Shown: positions 18,179-26,594 of the stretch, in pieces
Layout: each line of letters begins with the position of its first letter
Numbering within the stretch: position 1 is the first letter of the stretch
Assembly: GCF_007197885.1 (NCBI RefSeq)
Contig: NZ_VKKG01000001.1
Span: 124,001-188,000, forward strand
DNA length: 64,000 nucleotides
Direction of reading: 5' to 3'
Source: Tessaracoccus rhinocerotis
GTDB lineage: Bacteria; Actinomycetota; Actinomycetes; Propionibacteriales; Propionibacteriaceae
Translations under genes and position numbers: made by a program
Notes under the pieces: model-generated
What the model was told of the DNA's origin: nothing
The model's input: only the letters and a program-made list of their open reading frames with translations
Database searches by the model: none

Positions 18179-19051
18179 ATCAGCACCAAGCCGCGCCGCG
18201 CCCTCGTCACCCCCGAGGACCCAGAACCACGATCGCGCATCCCCACGGTCCTGCTCGCCACGACAGTGGTCTCAGCGCTGGTGGTGGGGCTCGCCTACCT
18301 CGTCTTCGGGCCCCGGACCAACATGACCGAACCATCCCCCGGCGTGACCTCCGCGCCGGCGCCGACCAACAGCACCAGCGCGGCCGCACCCACCTCCCCG
18401 CCCACGACGCCGCCCGCTCCGGAGCCCTCGCCCACCCAGTCCCCACCGCCGACGGACAGTGCGCCGCTCCCCAGCCCGAATCCCACCACCAGCTTGGCCC
18501 CGGGCGCCTCCCCCACCGACCCGACCGAACCCGCGAAACCCGAGGACGAACCGGGAGGGACGGCGCTCCCGGCCGGCACGATCGAGCTCAACGACACGAC
18601 ATTCCTAGCCGCCGACGGCTGGGTGCTGTACGGCGACGACCTGGTGGAGGGCGACCGCAGGGTGGTGCGACTCAGCGACCCCACCTCCGACACCCGCCTG
18701 CAGGTCCTGACGCTGCTCCAGGACCAGGACCTGGCCGCATCGTGCGAGGCGCTGGTGGCGGCCCAGAAGGGCCACTTCGTCGTGATGAGCGAGCAGCTGG
18801 CCCGCCCGGTCGGCGTTGCCCCGGAGGAGGGCACAGGAGTCAGCTGCGGCTTCGCTGGCGTGCGCACCAGCGACGGGTTGGCGAACTCCGTGTCCTTCAC
18901 CCTGCTGCGCCGCGCCGCCGACTCGCACGTGCTGATGCTGCGCACCACCATCCCCGACGCCGTCGGCGTGGGCGACCAGCCACGCAGGGACCTCACCCAG
19001 ATGACATGTGCCGCCAGCAGCGGCTTCGGGGTCCCACTGCCCCTGTGCTGA
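18179..19051 (+). CDS. Membrane-anchored hypothetical protein with apparent AUC start (290 aa)
   Basis: Near the N-terminus the frame encodes a basic segment followed by one membrane helix (VLLATTVVSALVVGLAYLVFG), a Pro/Ser/Thr-rich linker of about 85 residues and a C-terminal globular region (about residues 130-290) with two cysteine pairs. I place the start at ATC 18179: the frame has a TAA at 18164, the only usual start codon within reach (GTG 18266) would cut off half the membrane helix, and aaaggag lies 8 bases before the ATC. A mutated or misread ATG is also possible. The external domain is not recognised; no function is assigned. Confidence 0.62.
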   Translation: MSTKPRRALVTPEDPEPRSRIPTVLLATTVVSALVVGLAYLVFGPRTNMTEPSPGVTSAPAPTNSTSAAAPTSPPTTPPAPEPSPTQSPPPTDSAPLPSPNPTTSLAPGASPTDPTEPAKPEDEPGGTALPAGTIELNDTTFLAADGWVLYGDDLVEGDRRVVRLSDPTSDTRLQVLTLLQDQDLAASCEALVAAQKGHFVVMSEQLARPVGVAPEEGTGVSCGFAGVRTSDGLANSVSFTLLRRAADSHVLMLRTTIPDAVGVGDQPRRDLTQMTCAASSGFGVPLPLC

Positions 19052-19089
19052 TCAGCGTAGACACACGCCCGACCGGCCGAGCGGCACAG

Positions 19090-19095
19090 TAGGCT
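19090..19095 (+). promoter_or_regulatory. -10 box TAGGCT of a leaderless promoter (lactonase-like gene)
   Basis: TAGGCT ends 7 bases before the ATG 19103, with no ribosome binding site between, as expected for a leaderless transcript. Confidence 0.55.
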
Positions 19096-19102
19096 CGAAA
19101 CC

Positions 19103-20095
19103 ATGAACACTCTGGTCCTCGTGGCAAACGCAGGTGACGGCACGATCTCCACCCTCCGGCAGGCTGACGCATCGCTGGAGGAGGTGACGATCTCTCAGGT
19201 CGGCGACGGCTGCAACGCATTCGTCGTGGACCACGCTCGTGACCTCGTCTACGCGGCGGTCGGCGACGGCGTGGTGACGCTTCGCCTCGACCGCAACAGC
19301 GGCGCGCTCACCGAGGTCTCGCGCCGCGGGGACACCGGCCCGCTGGTCTCGCTGGACCTCGCCCACGACGGCATGGTGCTCGCAGGCGCCTCCTACCACG
19401 ACGGCCACGCCACAGCCTGGCCGGTGGCTGACGGCTCCCTGTCGGACCCGGTCGGCCGGGCCGAGCACGCCAACGCCCACTGCGTCGTCGTGGTCGGCAG
19501 GTTCGCCTACGTCGCCTCCCTGGGCGAGGACCTAGTGGCGCAGTTCGTCATCGGGACCGACGCCGCCCTGACGCCGCTGGATCCCGCCACGACGGCCGCG
19601 CCGGAGGGCAGCGGCCCCCGCCACATCGCGGTCACGAGCCCCAACGCCTACCTCGTCACGGAGTTCTCCGCCGAGGCCATCCGACTCGACGTCGCGGGCG
19701 ACGGCACGCTCACGCCGGCGGAGTCCGTCCGGTTCGACGACCCGGCCGCAGGCCTCGCCCACAGCCGCTTCGGCGCCGACCCCCGCGCGGAGCACCTGCG
19801 CTGGGGCGCCGACGTCCACGTCGCAGGCGACTTCCTGCTGTGCTCCGAGCGGACCGGCTCGACGATCACGTCCATCTCGCTGGACCAGCAGGGACGCCTG
19901 CGCGAGGTCGCGGCGGTCACGGCGGTGCCGACCCAGCCCCGCGGCTTCGGCGTCTCCCACGACGGCTCGCTCGTGGTGGCCGTGGGCGAGCGCTCGAGCG
20001 ACGCCGTGCTGTTCCGGGTGGAGACTGACGGCAAGCTCACCGAGCTGGACCGTGCCCAGGTGGGAGCGAAGGCCCGCTGGGTGCGCTTCGTCTAG
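19103..20095 (+). CDS. Lactonase-family seven-bladed beta-propeller protein (330 aa)
   Basis: A protein of the 6-phosphogluconolactonase/YbhE-like propeller family (PF10282 type). Repeating blade patterns are visible, such as LVYAAVGDGVVTLRLDRNSGALTEV and the later GFGVSHDGSLVVAVGERSSDAVLFRVETDGKLTEL. The family includes true lactonases and many proteins of unknown substrate. A pentose-phosphate role would fit the neighbouring phosphofructokinase gene, but that is only context. The reading frame overlaps the end of the convergent pfk gene by 4 bases. Confidence 0.82.
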   Translation: MNTLVLVANAGDGTISTLRQADASLEEVTISQVGDGCNAFVVDHARDLVYAAVGDGVVTLRLDRNSGALTEVSRRGDTGPLVSLDLAHDGMVLAGASYHDGHATAWPVADGSLSDPVGRAEHANAHCVVVVGRFAYVASLGEDLVAQFVIGTDAALTPLDPATTAAPEGSGPRHIAVTSPNAYLVTEFSAEAIRLDVAGDGTLTPAESVRFDDPAAGLAHSRFGADPRAEHLRWGADVHVAGDFLLCSERTGSTITSISLDQQGRLREVAAVTAVPTQPRGFGVSHDGSLVVAVGERSSDAVLFRVETDGKLTELDRAQVGAKARWVRFV

Positions 20096-22299
20096 TCCTG
20101 ACCGGGCCGGCGGCTGAGCCGGTGGAACACCGGACGCAGCTCCATCCACCACTGCTCGCGCGGTCGGTGGTTCTCCCAGTCCATGGCGTCGGTGATGTCC
20201 CGCAGGGGTGCGAAGAAACCGGGGGCGCTGGCTGAGGCCGCCCAGTAGCCCTTCTCCCCCGCCTTGAGCCGGGCGTCCAGGTGGCGCACCGCGCTCCAGG
20301 CCAGACGGGTGGCGTTGATCCGGTCGAACGGCGAGGGTGCGCCGCCCTGCTGCACGTGGCCGACCACGTTGGCACGGACGGTGAAGCTGCCGTCCCCCTC
20401 GGCGTCGAACAGCCGCCGCAGGACATCGGTCGTGTAGTGCTCGCTGGCCCCCTCGCCCATGACGGCGAGGTAGAAGTCCCTCCCCGAGGCGAACGAGTCC
20501 ACCAGCGCTGCGATGTCCTCCTCCAGCCCTGCGAGGTTGATGCCCAGTTCGGGGAGGTAGGCCTTCTCCGCGCCGCCGGCGATGCCGCCCATCAGCGGCA
20601 GGAAGCCGCAGCCGCGACCCATCGTCTCGACGATGAACGCACGACGCGAAGCCGAGGCCGACATGCGCACCATGTCGATCGACCGGACAACCGTGTTCAG
20701 CGCGGTGTCCGCGCCAACGGCCATCGGCCATCCCGGCAGGTTGTTGTCGATGCTCGCGGGCACGACCGCGATCGGGATGTCGAAGGCCGGGTAGCGGTGC
20801 TTCTCGCGCTCCAGCAGGTCCACCGTCGCGTAGGCGTGGAAGCCGCCCACCACCATCAGGGCGTCGAGCTGCTGCTCCTCGATCCGCCGGGCGATGGTGT
20901 AGAGGTCGGATTCCTTCGGCACGTAGCGTCGTGTGCCCAGGTCCGCACCGCCCGTGTGGGCCATGCCCTCCACGTCGCCCCAGCCCAGCTGTCGGAAGCG
21001 CCCCTCCAGCAGCCCCGGCACACCGCCCTCGACGGCCACCATCAGGTAGCCCAGGTCGATGCCGGTGCGCACCGCGACCCGCACCAGCGGGTTCATCCCC
21101 GGCGCCAGCGCGCCGGAGTGCATGATGCCGATCCGTCTGGAGCCCACGGGCTCGACGACCGTCGGTCGCGCCTCGGAGACTGTGCGGTAGATGTCTATCA
21201 TCGTCTCGAAACCGGCGCCGCGGGCACTGATCGCCGACGCGTAGTCGCCCTCGGCGATGTGGTCCGCGACGGCGTGGGTGTCGGAGACGGCCTCGATCAG
21301 CGGCACGGCCCGCACCCGGTCCCGGTGCACGCCAACGAGCACCGGCTCAGCGCCGACTTCCGCGTCGAGCACCTGCCGCACCGCCTCGACGCCGCACACG
21401 GTGGCCATCCAGCGGTCGTAGGCGCTCGGCACGCCGCCCCGCTGGACGTGGCCGAGGATGGTGATCCGCGCCTCCTCGCCCGCCTTCTCCGCCAGCACCT
21501 CGCTGATCCGTTCCGCGGTGATGGGGACGCCGTGGGTGTCCGCAGCCCCCTCGGCGACGATGAGGATCGAGTCGCGCCGACCGGCACTGCGTCCGTGGCG
21601 CAGCACCTCGACCATCTGGTCCTCCCAGCCGTCGCCCGGCGGTGACTCTGGCAGGAATGTGTAGTCGGCACCGCTGGCGATCGCGCTCATCAGGGCGAGG
21701 TAGCCGCACCGACGCCCCATCACCTCGACGATGAACGTGCGCTGGTGCGACTCGGCCGTCGAGCTGATCGCGTCGACCGCCTCAGTGATGCGGTGCAGCG
21801 CCGAGTCCGTGCCGATGGTCATGTCGGTGCCGACCATGTCGTTGTCGATGCTGCCGACCAAACCGGCTACGTACAGGGCGGGGTGGGCGTCGGCCAGTTC
21901 CTGCGTGATCTCGCCGGCGGCCACCAGCTCTGCCAGCAGCTCGCCCCAGCCGAGGCCGAGCTCGCGGGTCCCGGTCAGCGAGCCGTCACCACCGATGATG
22001 ATCAGCCTGTCGATGCCGCGCTCCACCAGGTGGCGCACCGCTCGTCGCTGCCCGGCACGCTCGCGGAACTCCGCCGAGCGCGCCGTCCCGATCACGGTGC
22101 CGCCCTTGTTGAGGATGCCTGAGACGTCGCTCCATCCGAGCGGGACGATGTGGTCGCCACCGGCCAGGGCGCCCTGCCAGCCCTCGCGGATGGCGAAGAC
22201 CTCTGCCCCGCTGTGGATGGCGGCCCGGGTGATGGCACGCACTGCGGCGTTCATCCCGGGTGCGTCACCGCCGGAGGTCAGGACCCCGATGCGCGGCAT
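20092..22299 (-). CDS. Tandem-domain 6-phosphofructokinase of eukaryotic type (735 aa)
   Basis: Two PFK domains in one chain. The N-half has LTSGGDAPGMNAAVRA (residues 8-22), GGDGS (103-107, the ATP-type motif), GSIDNDMVGTDMTIGTDSALHR (149-170, catalytic Asp 152), VEVMGRRCGYLAL and LGHVQRGG (282-289). The C-half is a degenerate copy: HSGALAPGMNPLVR (394-407), VVGGFHAY in place of GGDGS (483-490), PASIDNNLPG (515-523), VETMGRGCGF and VGHVQQGG. The details GTDMTIGTDSALHRI, VGGFxAY, VGADTALNT, HYTTD and GHxQQGGxPxPFDR match the N- and C-halves of animal and fungal PFK-1, where the N-half is catalytic and the C-half allosteric. The same split is likely here. Bacterial PFKs are usually about 320-350 residues. 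Confidence 0.9.
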   Translation of the reverse strand: MPRIGVLTSGGDAPGMNAAVRAITRAAIHSGAEVFAIREGWQGALAGGDHIVPLGWSDVSGILNKGGTVIGTARSAEFRERAGQRRAVRHLVERGIDRLIIIGGDGSLTGTRELGLGWGELLAELVAAGEITQELADAHPALYVAGLVGSIDNDMVGTDMTIGTDSALHRITEAVDAISSTAESHQRTFIVEVMGRRCGYLALMSAIASGADYTFLPESPPGDGWEDQMVEVLRHGRSAGRRDSILIVAEGAADTHGVPITAERISEVLAEKAGEEARITILGHVQRGGVPSAYDRWMATVCGVEAVRQVLDAEVGAEPVLVGVHRDRVRAVPLIEAVSDTHAVADHIAEGDYASAISARGAGFETMIDIYRTVSEARPTVVEPVGSRRIGIMHSGALAPGMNPLVRVAVRTGIDLGYLMVAVEGGVPGLLEGRFRQLGWGDVEGMAHTGGADLGTRRYVPKESDLYTIARRIEEQQLDALMVVGGFHAYATVDLLEREKHRYPAFDIPIAVVPASIDNNLPGWPMAVGADTALNTVVRSIDMVRMSASASRRAFIVETMGRGCGFLPLMGGIAGGAEKAYLPELGINLAGLEEDIAALVDSFASGRDFYLAVMGEGASEHYTTDVLRRLFDAEGDGSFTVRANVVGHVQQGGAPSPFDRINATRLAWSAVRHLDARLKAGEKGYWAASASAPGFFAPLRDITDAMDWENHRPREQWWMELRPVFHRLSRRPGQD

Positions 22300-22332
22300 G
22301 GCGCTCCTAGTGTTGTCGTGTGGTGGAACCGG

Positions 22333-22746
22333 TCAGGACCGACGAACGCCCTTCGGGCGGACCATCCGGTGCGCCTGCCAGTCCGCGCTGACGTTGGCGG
22401 TACGGGTCAACTGCAACCCTGCCGTCGTCGCACCCTCGGCGATGGCTGCCGGCTCGATGAACTGCGGGCGCCCCACCTTGGGGGTCAGCAGCCAGATGTA
22501 GCCGTCGTCGTCGAGGTCGGTGCCGGCGTCCACGAGGCCGTCGACCACGTCTCCGTCGTCGTCGCGCCACCACAGGATCACCACGTCAACCGCCTCGACC
22601 GCATCCTCGATCATGTCGGCGTCGATGATGTCCATGATGTCGTCGCGCAGGTCCGCGTCAACATCCTCGTCCCACCCGAGCTCCTGGACAACCATGCCAG
22701 GTACCAGGCCGAGCGGGTCGGCTCCTTCATGGTCAGCCGTGCTCAC
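22333..22746 (-). CDS. DUF3052 family protein (137 aa)
   Basis: A small acidic cytoplasmic protein: VPGMVVQELGWDEDVD, MEDAVEAVDVVILWWRDDDGD-like region, DDGYIWLLTPKVGRP. This is DUF3052, a family restricted to actinobacteria and commonly found beside aceE, as here. Its function is unknown. It lies 80 bases after the end of aceE on the same strand and may be cotranscribed. Confidence 0.85.
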   Translation of the reverse strand: MSTADHEGADPLGLVPGMVVQELGWDEDVDADLRDDIMDIIDADMIEDAVEAVDVVILWWRDDDGDVVDGLVDAGTDLDDDGYIWLLTPKVGRPQFIEPAAIAEGATTAGLQLTRTANVSADWQAHRMVRPKGVRRS

Positions 22747-22825
22747 CGTACGTTCCCTTCACAGATAGGTCCCACGGACACAAGCCTGCCAGATGTTGTG
22801 CTGATGGTGCACCCCGGGCCGGAGA

Positions 22826-25582
22826 TCAGGCATCCCCTCCGGCATTGCCGGAGGTTCCAGCGGTGACGTCGTCCAGCTTGTACTTGGCTGCGGCCTCGAT
22901 GGCCCACTCCTTGGGCACCTCGCCGTTGCGGGCGAGACGCTGCAGCACCGCGACGGCGATGGAAGGGCCGTCGATGTGGAAGTAGCGACGTGCAGCGGCG
23001 CGGGTGTCGGAGAATCCGAAGCCGTCGGCGCCGAGCGTGGTGTAGTCGCCCGGGACCCACTGGCGGATCTGGTCGGGTACCGCCCGCATGTAGTCGGACA
23101 CGGCCACGACGGGGCCCTCGGTGGCGCCGAGCTTGCTCTCCACCCAGGTGTCTGGGTGCTCGCCGAACGGGTCCGCGTGGATGGCTTCGTCCTTGACCAG
23201 GCCCTCCCGGCGCAGCTCTCCCCAGGAGGTGACGCTCCAGACGTCGGCGACCACGCCGTAGTCCTGCTTGAGCAGTTCCTGCGCCTCGAGGGCCCAGGGC
23301 ACTGCGACGCCGGAGGCCAGGACCTGTGCCCGGCGGGCGTCGTCCCCGACACCGTCGAAGGAGCCCGGCTTCAGCAGGTACATGCCCCGCCGGATGCCCT
23401 CGACGTCCACGTTCTCCGGCTCGGCCGGCTGGACGAGCGGCTCGTTGTAGACCGTCAGGTAGTACATGATGTCCTCGGGGTTCTCCCCGTACATCCGCTC
23501 CAGGCCGTCCTTGACGATGTGGGCGATCTCGTAGCTGTAGGCCGGGTCGTAGGAGACGACGGCGGTGTTGGTGGAGGCGATGATCGGCGAGTGGCCGTCC
23601 ATGTGCTGGGTGCCCTCACCGGTCAGCGTGGTCCGGCCGGCGGTGGCGCCGATCAGGAAGCCCCGGGCGAGCTGGTCGGCCGCCGCCCAGATGAAGTCGG
23701 CGGTGCGCTGGAAGCCGAACATGGAGTAGAAGATGTAGATCGGGACCATCGGGACGCCGTGAGTGGCGTACGAGGTGCCGGCGGCGGTGAACGCCGCCAC
23801 CGATCCGGCCTCGTTGATGCCGGTGTGCTGGATCTGGCCGTTCTTGGCCTCGCGGTAGCTCAGGAACAGCTCGTTGTCGACGGGCGTGTAGTTCTGGCCG
23901 TGCGGGTTGTAGATCTTGATGGTCGGGAAGAACGCGTCCATGCCGAACGTGCGGGCCTCGTCGGGGATGATCGGCACGACGTGCGGCGCGAACTCCTTGT
24001 CCCGCATGAGGTCCTTCAGCAGTCGGACGAACGCCATGGTCGTGGCGATCTCCTGGTTGCCGGATCCCTTGCGCACCGAGGCGTAGGCCTTCTCGGCGGG
24101 CAGCGAGATGAACTTGCGGTCCCCACGACGCTCGGGGAGGTAGCCACCGAGCTCGCGACGGCGCTCCTGCAGGTACTGGATCCTCGGGTCGTCGTCGCCC
24201 GGCTTCACGTACGGCGGGCGGTACGGATCGTTCTCGAGGACCTTGTCGTCGACCGGCATGTCCAGGCGGTCGCGGAAGGTCTTGAGGTCGTCCAGCGCCA
24301 GCTTCTTCATCTGGTGGGTGGCGTTGCGGCCGGCGAAGTGCTTGCCGAGGAAGTAGCCCTTGATCGTGTGGGCCAGGATCACGGTGGGGGCGCCGGTGAA
24401 CTCGGTGGCGGCCTTGTAGGCGGCGTACACCTTCTGGTAGTCGTGCCCGCCGCGGGAGAGGCGCCAGATGTCCTCGTCTGTCCAGTCCTTGACCATCTCC
24501 GCGGTGCGGGGATCGCGCTCGAAGAAGTGCTTGCGCACGTAGGCGCCGTCGTTGGCACGGAAGGTCTGGTAGTCGCCGTCGCTCGTGGAGTTCATGACGT
24601 TGACCAGCGCACCGTCGGCGTCGTTGGCCAGCAGCGGGTCCCAGCCGCGGCCCCAGACCACCTTGATGACGTTCCAGCCCGCGCCGCGGAACTGCGCCTC
24701 CAACTCCTGCAGGATCTTGCCGTTGCCACGTACCGGCCCGTCGAGGCGCTGCAGGTTGCAGTTGACGACGAAGGTGAGGTTGTCGAGCTCCTCGTTCGCG
24801 GCCACCTGCAGGAAACCGCGGGACTCCGGCTCGTCCATCTCGCCGTCGCCAAGGAATGCCCAGACGTGCTGGTCGGAGGTGTCCTTGATGCCCCGGTTGT
24901 GGAGGTACCGGTTGAACTGGGCCTGGTAGATGGCGTTCATGGGGCCGATGCCCATCGACACCGTCGGGAACTCCCAGAACTTGGGCATCTGGCGCGGGTG
25001 CGGGTAGGACGGCAGGGCGCGCAGCTCGCCGTCGACGTAGTGGCTGTGCTCCTGTCGGAACCCGTCCAGGTCCGCCTCCTCGAGCCGACCCTCGAGGAAC
25101 GCGCGGGCGTACATGCCGGGCGAGGCGTGGCCCTGGAAGAAGATGTGGTCCCCGCCGCCCGGGTGGTCCTTGCCGCGGAAGAAGTGGTTCATGCCCACCT
25201 CGTAAAGCGTCGCGGAGGAAGCGTAGGAGGCGATGTGGCCGCCGACTCCGATGCCCGGGCGCTGGGCGCGGTGCACGGTGATCGCGGCGTTCCAGCGCAG
25301 CAGCCGCCGGATCTGGCGCTCGAGGTTCTCGTCGCCCGGGAAGTTGGGCTCCTCGGAGGCGGGGATGGTGTTGACGTAGTCGGTGCCCGTCAGGGACGGC
25401 ACACCGATGTGCCGTTCACGCGCACGTTCCAGGAGCTTGAGCATCACGTAGCGGGCCCGGTTCTGCCCGCCCTGCTCGATGACACCGTCGAGGGACTCCA
25501 GCCATTCGGAGGTCTCGTCCGGATCGGTGTCGGGGAGATTGGTGGGGAGCCCGTTGAGGATCGGCCCGGCCTCTTCAGTCAC
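22826..25582 (-). CDS. aceE: Pyruvate dehydrogenase E1 component, homodimeric AceE type (918 aa)
   Basis: A single-chain E1 enzyme of the E. coli/actinobacterial type. The thiamine diphosphate-binding motif begins [11 protein letters not shown] and ends VVNCN. The N-terminal half carries [16 protein letters not shown] and [19 protein letters not shown], and the middle [19 protein letters not shown]. It decarboxylates pyruvate and reductively acetylates the lipoyl E2, feeding acetyl-CoA to the cycle and to the fab operon. The GTG 25582 follows agagg; the frame upstream of it is unlikely to be translated. E2 and E3 are not in the window. A 15-bp inverted repeat lies 69 bases upstream. Confidence 0.96.
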   Translation of the reverse strand: MTEEAGPILNGLPTNLPDTDPDETSEWLESLDGVIEQGGQNRARYVMLKLLERARERHIGVPSLTGTDYVNTIPASEEPNFPGDENLERQIRRLLRWNAAITVHRAQRPGIGVGGHIASYASSATLYEVGMNHFFRGKDHPGGGDHIFFQGHASPGMYARAFLEGRLEEADLDGFRQEHSHYVDGELRALPSYPHPRQMPKFWEFPTVSMGIGPMNAIYQAQFNRYLHNRGIKDTSDQHVWAFLGDGEMDEPESRGFLQVAANEELDNLTFVVNCNLQRLDGPVRGNGKILQELEAQFRGAGWNVIKVVWGRGWDPLLANDADGALVNVMNSTSDGDYQTFRANDGAYVRKHFFERDPRTAEMVKDWTDEDIWRLSRGGHDYQKVYAAYKAATEFTGAPTVILAHTIKGYFLGKHFAGRNATHQMKKLALDDLKTFRDRLDMPVDDKVLENDPYRPPYVKPGDDDPRIQYLQERRRELGGYLPERRGDRKFISLPAEKAYASVRKGSGNQEIATTMAFVRLLKDLMRDKEFAPHVVPIIPDEARTFGMDAFFPTIKIYNPHGQNYTPVDNELFLSYREAKNGQIQHTGINEAGSVAAFTAAGTSYATHGVPMVPIYIFYSMFGFQRTADFIWAAADQLARGFLIGATAGRTTLTGEGTQHMDGHSPIIASTNTAVVSYDPAYSYEIAHIVKDGLERMYGENPEDIMYYLTVYNEPLVQPAEPENVDVEGIRRGMYLLKPGSFDGVGDDARRAQVLASGVAVPWALEAQELLKQDYGVVADVWSVTSWGELRREGLVKDEAIHADPFGEHPDTWVESKLGATEGPVVAVSDYMRAVPDQIRQWVPGDYTTLGADGFGFSDTRAAARRYFHIDGPSIAVAVLQRLARNGEVPKEWAIEAAAKYKLDDVTAGTSGNAGGDA

Positions 25583-25650
25583 GTGAGTCCTCTCATCGAT
25601 GTCAGTGCGCAGCGCACACGCGCGCGACAATCTCCAACTTAGCGCGCCAA

Positions 25651-25709
25651 GTCCTGTGGCAACAGTTGGTGGCTGAGTTGCCACGGTCAACCGGCTGTTG
25701 CCACAGGAC
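25651..25709. repeat. 15-bp perfect inverted repeat upstream of aceE
   Basis: gtcctgtggcaacag (25651-25665) and ctgttgccacaggac (25695-25709) are exact inverted copies 29 bases apart, and a third ttgccac lies inside (25678-25684). The site lies between the end of the sugar transporter operon (25719) and the aceE start (25582). It could be a large terminator hairpin (no T-run visible) or a multi-site operator for aceE. Confidence 0.75.
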
Positions 25710-25718
25710 GTGGGGCTC

Positions 25719-26594
25719 CTACTTCTGGGATCCGGCGAGCAGCGCCTGCACGAAGTAGCGCTGGAAGGCGAAGAACACCAGCAGCGGCACGATCATCGAC
25801 AGGAATGCACCGGCCGACAGCACGTCGATGTTCGACCCGAACTGCCTCAGCTGGGTCTGGATCGCCACGGTGAGCGGCATCGACTCGGCGTTGGTGAAGA
25901 TCAACGCCACCAGCATGTCGTTCCAGGTCCACAGGAACTGGAAGATCGCCAGCGACGCCACGGCGGGCAACCCCAGCGGGAGGACGATGCGGAAGAAGAT
26001 GTTCCACTCCCCCGCGCCGTCGACCCTGGCGGCCTCCATCAGTTCACCGGGGAACTGCGAGTAGAAGTTGCGCAGCAGGAAGATGGCGAAGGGCAGCCCG
26101 AAGGCCGTGTGGAACAGGATCACTCCGAACACGCTGCCGAAGATCCCAAGGTCCCCGAACAACCGGGCCAGCGGGATCAGGGCCACCTGGATGGGGACCG
26201 CGAGCAGGACGATGACGGCGATCAGGAGCCAGTCCCTGCCGGGGAACTCGAGCCAGGCGAAGGCGTAGCCCGCCAGTGCCCCGATGATCACCACCGCGAA
26301 GGTGGTGGGCACCGCGATCACGACGGTGTTCCAGAACGAGCCGGTGATGGTCTCGTTGCTCAGCAGGTTCGCGTAGTTCTCCAGCGTCAGCTGGGCCGGT
26401 GCCGTGAAGACCGTCCACCAGCCCGACGACGCGTTGGCACTGGAACTGCGAAGCGACGTCAGCAGCAGGCCGAAGGTCGGGACGAGCCAGAAGATGGCCA
26501 CGATGACCAGGACCACGTTGACGATGCTGTTGTTGAAGACCCTGAGGACCTTCTGGGCAGGGGTGAGCTTGCGCACTATGGTGAGTTCACTCAT
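25719..26594 (-). CDS. Carbohydrate ABC transporter permease, MalG-type (291 aa)
   Basis: Six membrane segments and the EAA loop ([34 protein letters not shown]) define a binding-protein-dependent permease of the MalG/AglG type. The N-terminal periplasmic loop is short, as usual for the G subunit. It pairs with the F-type permease whose gene overlaps it by 4 bases (ATGA at 26591-26594), so translation is coupled. The substrate is probably an oligosaccharide or alpha-glucoside by subfamily, which is inference. No ATPase is encoded here, so a shared MsiK/UgpC-like ATPase elsewhere is likely. Confidence 0.92.
   Translation of the reverse strand: MSELTIVRKLTPAQKVLRVFNNSIVNVVLVIVAIFWLVPTFGLLLTSLRSSSANASSGWWTVFTAPAQLTLENYANLLSNETITGSFWNTVVIAVPTTFAVVIIGALAGYAFAWLEFPGRDWLLIAVIVLLAVPIQVALIPLARLFGDLGIFGSVFGVILFHTAFGLPFAIFLLRNFYSQFPGELMEAARVDGAGEWNIFFRIVLPLGLPAVASLAIFQFLWTWNDMLVALIFTNAESMPLTVAIQTQLRQFGSNIDVLSAGAFLSMIVPLLVFFAFQRYFVQALLAGSQK

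Noticed and set aside
22976-25642. Very long plus-strand open frame (888 aa) opposite aceE, and a similar 960-aa frame opposite glyRS at 48304-51186
   Set aside because: Both are mirror frames of well-conserved genes in GC-rich DNA, with repetitive Val/Gly/Ala/Arg/Asp-rich translations and no known domain.
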